NCBI GenBank assembly: GCA_947247005.1
Contig: OX365959.1
Location: 36,121,097 to 36,185,096 of the forward strand
DNA length: 64,000 nucleotides
Reading direction: 5' to 3'
Source of the DNA: Spisula solida
Taxonomy: Eukaryota > Mollusca > Bivalvia > Venerida > Mactridae
Below, piece after piece: positions 37,401 to 40,400 of this stretch (the first letter of the stretch is position 1; each line of letters opens with the position of its first letter). Both the position numbers and the translations under genes were made by a program. Below the pieces are notes generated by a model. It was not told the DNA's origin and searched no databases. It saw nothing but the letters and a program-made list of their open reading frames with translations.

Positions 37401-40400
37401 ACAAAAAATTGACACTCTTTCACTAGGCAGCAGGCTAACAAGGAAGTAGTTACAAAGCACCTCAAGTCTTATTGAGAGAGTTTTTCTAAATTCTACATGT
37501 ATCTGACCGCTTGTATGACAAAAATTAAATATATCGAACGAGAGATAAATTATCAATGTCCTCAAAATATAGTTAAACTTGCATGCTTAATTATTTGAAC
37601 TTAAATAAAAGTATGCCATCTAAGCCAAGGGGTTCTTATAATTAATGATATTGTGGGCAGGGCTCGACACTAACACTGGTCCGCTGGTCCGAGACCAGTG
37701 AAAATCCAGAAGGACCAGTGAAAATTCTGGAGGACCAGTAACTGTCCTATTTACGATTTTGGCGCTTTTGCCCTGTCGGACCAGTGGCCAAAAATAGTTA
37801 GTGTCTAGGTCTGGTGGGGTTACTTTTGATGTGATCTTACATGTATAATTTTCTTCATTGTTATTTATTGATAGATATTCAATACATGACAATGTAGAAA
37901 ACTAAACAGTAAGGTGCTGATTTAGGCTACCAGCCCCAGGGGCTTTTTCTGATCATTTTGGGAAGGGGCCTTAGGCTATGTATTTTGGGAAAAATATCGG
38001 TGTATTTCCTGGTTTGGGAAACAAAAAAGTAGGTATAACTTTTGAATTTTGGGAAAACTGCATGATTTTCAAATGGGAAGGGGCCTTTTATTGGCCTCTG
38101 TTATATAAGGAGAAAAACCCCTGAGCCCATTCTATCTTATTGATAGATATTACAGGGGTTCTACTGAGGCCTAATCCTGAATATAAGACGCAAGTCTGTT
38201 TCGAATGCCATTACCACACATATCTACACCAAAACTCAGTTTCAAACATAGTTCTATTGTCAAAATTTAGCTAAAAAATTTCAAATAATCATAACTCAGT
38301 CAATACTTGGTATTTTTTTATCAAATAACTTTTATTTTCTGCAGAAAAGTTCATTCTTTCCATTGCAGCCAATCCGGAAATCCGGATTAATCAGGAATAA
38401 TAGGACCCCTGATATTAAAAAGTCTGAGGACAAAAACATTTCAAAGTTTGACCCGGCACAACCTACGTTGATAAGATATGGTTTGTTTCCCATCTTTCTG
38501 ATTTCCGCCATATTCCTGAGTTGTTGTTGAACTAATGTCGCTTCAAACGCCACCAACATGAATAATGTGAACACGCTATAATACCAGTACTCATCTAGAC
38601 ACCATAGACCCACACAGAATACTTGGAACACAAAGAATGGTGCAGTGGCTCGTTCCTGAAAGAGCTCCATGAATCGTGGAATGTCCATAGTCATGCTAAA
38701 AAATAGAAATTACAGATTTAATCATAAAATTATAAAAAATCAAAAGTGGCAACCGAATATGATTTCTACTGTTTTTCCTTGTATTTTCACAGTTTTTACT
38801 GGTTTTGCTTCAAAACAAATTCTTTGAATCTTCTCTCATTTTTACATGGTCCTGAATACATGATCACAACTTATACTCCAGGAGCTAAGGAAATATTTTA
38901 TGTCACAAGAGTTGTTTACGTTTCATGTCTAATACATTGACTATAACAACATAATCTTTTTTGTTAACTTATGTGGAAAACAGATTTTTACCAAAGATAT
39001 TTTGAAAACAGACAGATTTTTACCAAACATATTTTGAACAACTTACAGATTTTTACCTAACATATTTTGAACAACTTACAGATTTTTACCTAACATATTT
39101 TGAACAACTTACAGACTTTTACCAAACAAACATTTTGAAAAACATACCGAATATTACCAAATATATTTTGAAAAACCAACAGATTTTTACCCAAAATATT
39201 TTTTAAAAAAACTAACAAATTTTTACCAAACATATTTTGAAAAACTTACAGATTTTTACCAAACATATTTTCAGCATGTTTGATTTCCTCCTCTTCCTGC
39301 AAACCTTTGCTTTCTAAATACGTCTCGATCGTCTCAGATACCGGGAAACATAATGTCACAAATTGTTTCTTGTCCCGTTCATACAAATATTTAGTTTTCT
39401 GAAAGTTGAACCATAGTCCTTCCTCACCATTTTCCTGAAAAGCATCACATTCAATTATCACTACACCCTTACTAAGGCTTAGGCCAAAACATATAATAAT
39501 GTGGTTCTCTTTACCCTACCAACTCTATTACTTCCCCTACCAGTTGCTCTTAATTATTTTAGGGCATTTTGCATTATTATAGACTTTCATCGCTCAGCTC
39601 ACAGTTAAACTCATATATATAGCTTTCCTACACCACTTAGATCGTGAACTAATTTACATCTTTACAAATGAATGGTAGAAGATTTTAGATACCTTTACGT
39701 GGTGCAGTTTGACAAGTTCTGTAGAACCGTTGTTAGGTGTTGGTACAACCTTTACCCACGATGCATCGTCTGGCTGACTAACCTGAAAATTACAATTTGG
39801 TTAATATGGAAAATATATGTGAATTCATGAACCAGGGCTCGCGCTGTCGCGGGCCAATCGGGCCAATGGCCCGAAGAAATCAAAATTGGCCCGAAAAAAA
39901 TCAAATTGGCCTGAACCATCGAAAAGTATGACTTTACAAATATTGGAAAATCCAGTTACTAAAAATAGCACGCTCGAGATTTTTTCTAGACTGGTTTTAC
40001 GATCAACTGCTACGGGCGACGCTAAATGAACAAAAACTGGTAGACACAGTCCACGTGTCATAAAATTAGGTCAATAAACAGCTTGTTAAACATGACTGTG
40101 TTTATGACAGTTTGTGAGATAATTAGCGGATGATTGTCTAATCAGTAATCAAAGGCGGCCTGATTGACTGATGAAAGAAATTGTCGATTGACCGTCACGG
40201 GTCACGAATATGAAATGCGATAAACGCATGATCCTAGCCTAGTCAAACCATTTCGACGCAATCTATACAGGGATGCCCGTATAAGCTGTAGTGCCTGGCG
40301 GTCAGGATTTTAAGCAGCCACTTGCAGACAGCTTATCTGTCTAGATCCTAGCCATAAATCAGGTAATTATTGATCGTATTTTTCAACATTGAATTATTCA

